64,000 nucleotides of DNA from Stenotrophomonas maltophilia (GTDB taxonomy: Bacteria > Pseudomonadota > Gammaproteobacteria > Xanthomonadales > Xanthomonadaceae). Shown in pieces: positions 63,861 to 64,000 of the stretch. The first letter of the stretch is position 1. Each line of letters starts with the position of its first letter. The translations under genes were made by a program, and so were the position numbers. Below the pieces are notes generated by a model, which did no database searches, had not been told where the DNA came from, and was given only the letters and a program-made list of their open reading frames with translations. The stretch covers positions 4,202,501 to 4,266,500 of the forward strand of contig NZ_NERD01000002.1 in NCBI RefSeq assembly GCF_002799155.1. The letters are read 5' to 3'.

Positions 63861-64000
63861 ATGAATACCCCCCTTCCCATTGTCCGCCTCAAGAATGCGT
63901 GGCGCTCCAGCCACCCGTGGATCTTCCAGAAACTGGTCGAGAAGCCGACCGTCCGGCCCAAGCCCGGTTCCATCGTCGACGTGGTCGGCATCGATGGCGA
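63861..64000 (+). CDS. rlmI: Class I SAM-dependent rRNA methyltransferase, 5' end
   Basis: Only the first 46 codons lie in the window. They read IVRLKNAWRSSHPWIFQKL and then KPGSIVDVVG, the N-terminal PUA-type domain of the RlmI/RlmK-like rRNA methyltransferases that modify 23S rRNA. The catalytic domain is outside the window, so the assignment to RlmI itself is tentative. The ATG at 63861 follows an AGGTGG ribosome site. Confidence 0.7.
   Translation, partial: MNTPLPIVRLKNAWRSSHPWIFQKLVEKPTVRPKPGSIVDVVGIDG

Overview
The window is a GC-rich stretch of a Gammaproteobacterial chromosome and almost certainly comes from Stenotrophomonas (S. maltophilia complex, family Xanthomonadaceae). Three things point there. 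Many intergenic gaps hold short GTAG-type palindromes of the SMAG kind known from S. maltophilia. The order tonB-exbB-exbD1-exbD2 with pdxJ nearby is the xanthomonad arrangement. DnaA, RnpA and the dnaA-dnaN-recF-gyrB block also read as xanthomonad. No phage, integrase, transposase, CRISPR array, rRNA or tRNA was seen.

Layout. 1-9.9 kb: a surface acid phosphatase with pyrF, a YceH-like protein, an acetyltransferase, rep helicase, thymidine kinase, a 590-base repeat-only region, opgD and mutM. 9.9-20.5 kb: an EF-hand protein coupled to a fatty acid desaturase, an ABC ATPase, a secreted lipase with a DUF4785-type partner, a class A acid phosphatase, a TonB-dependent receptor, an AIM24 protein and a patatin lipoprotein. 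20.5-26.4 kb: metabolism (phhA with its Lrp-type regulator, a LacI regulator, a cysteine dioxygenase-like protein, eda, and adhP behind a perfect FNR/Anr-type site). 26.4-30.9 kb: non-homologous end joining (ku-ligD) with two small unknown genes. 31-38.7 kb: a second TonB-dependent receptor, aromatic aminotransferase, fbp, a 2OG oxygenase, a radical SAM protein and pdxJ. 38.7-46.2 kb: cardiolipin synthase, the TonB energising operon, a TPR protein, an M48 protease and a CPBP protease.

46.3-60.4 kb is the replication-origin region. gyrB, recF, dnaN and dnaA run leftward; rpmH, rnpA, yidC, a caspase/deacetylase fusion and mnmE run rightward. Good DnaA boxes lie in the dnaA-rpmH, dnaA-dnaN and dnaN-recF gaps. 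parS-like sites (four strong or near-perfect and one weaker) sit in and around recF and the dnaN-recF gap. 60.5-64 kb holds glpQ, a rhomboid protease, a TerC/Alx transporter behind a manganese-type (yybP-ykoY) riboswitch, and the start of an rRNA methyltransferase.

The most unusual gene is the 890-residue lipoprotein at 56381-59053, which joins a NodB polysaccharide deacetylase, a caspase-like protease with an embedded EF-hand, and TPRs, between yidC and mnmE. The most unusual non-coding features are large hairpin elements that share a loop core but have unrelated, self-complementary arms, and a composite element with inverted ends at 6824-7387.
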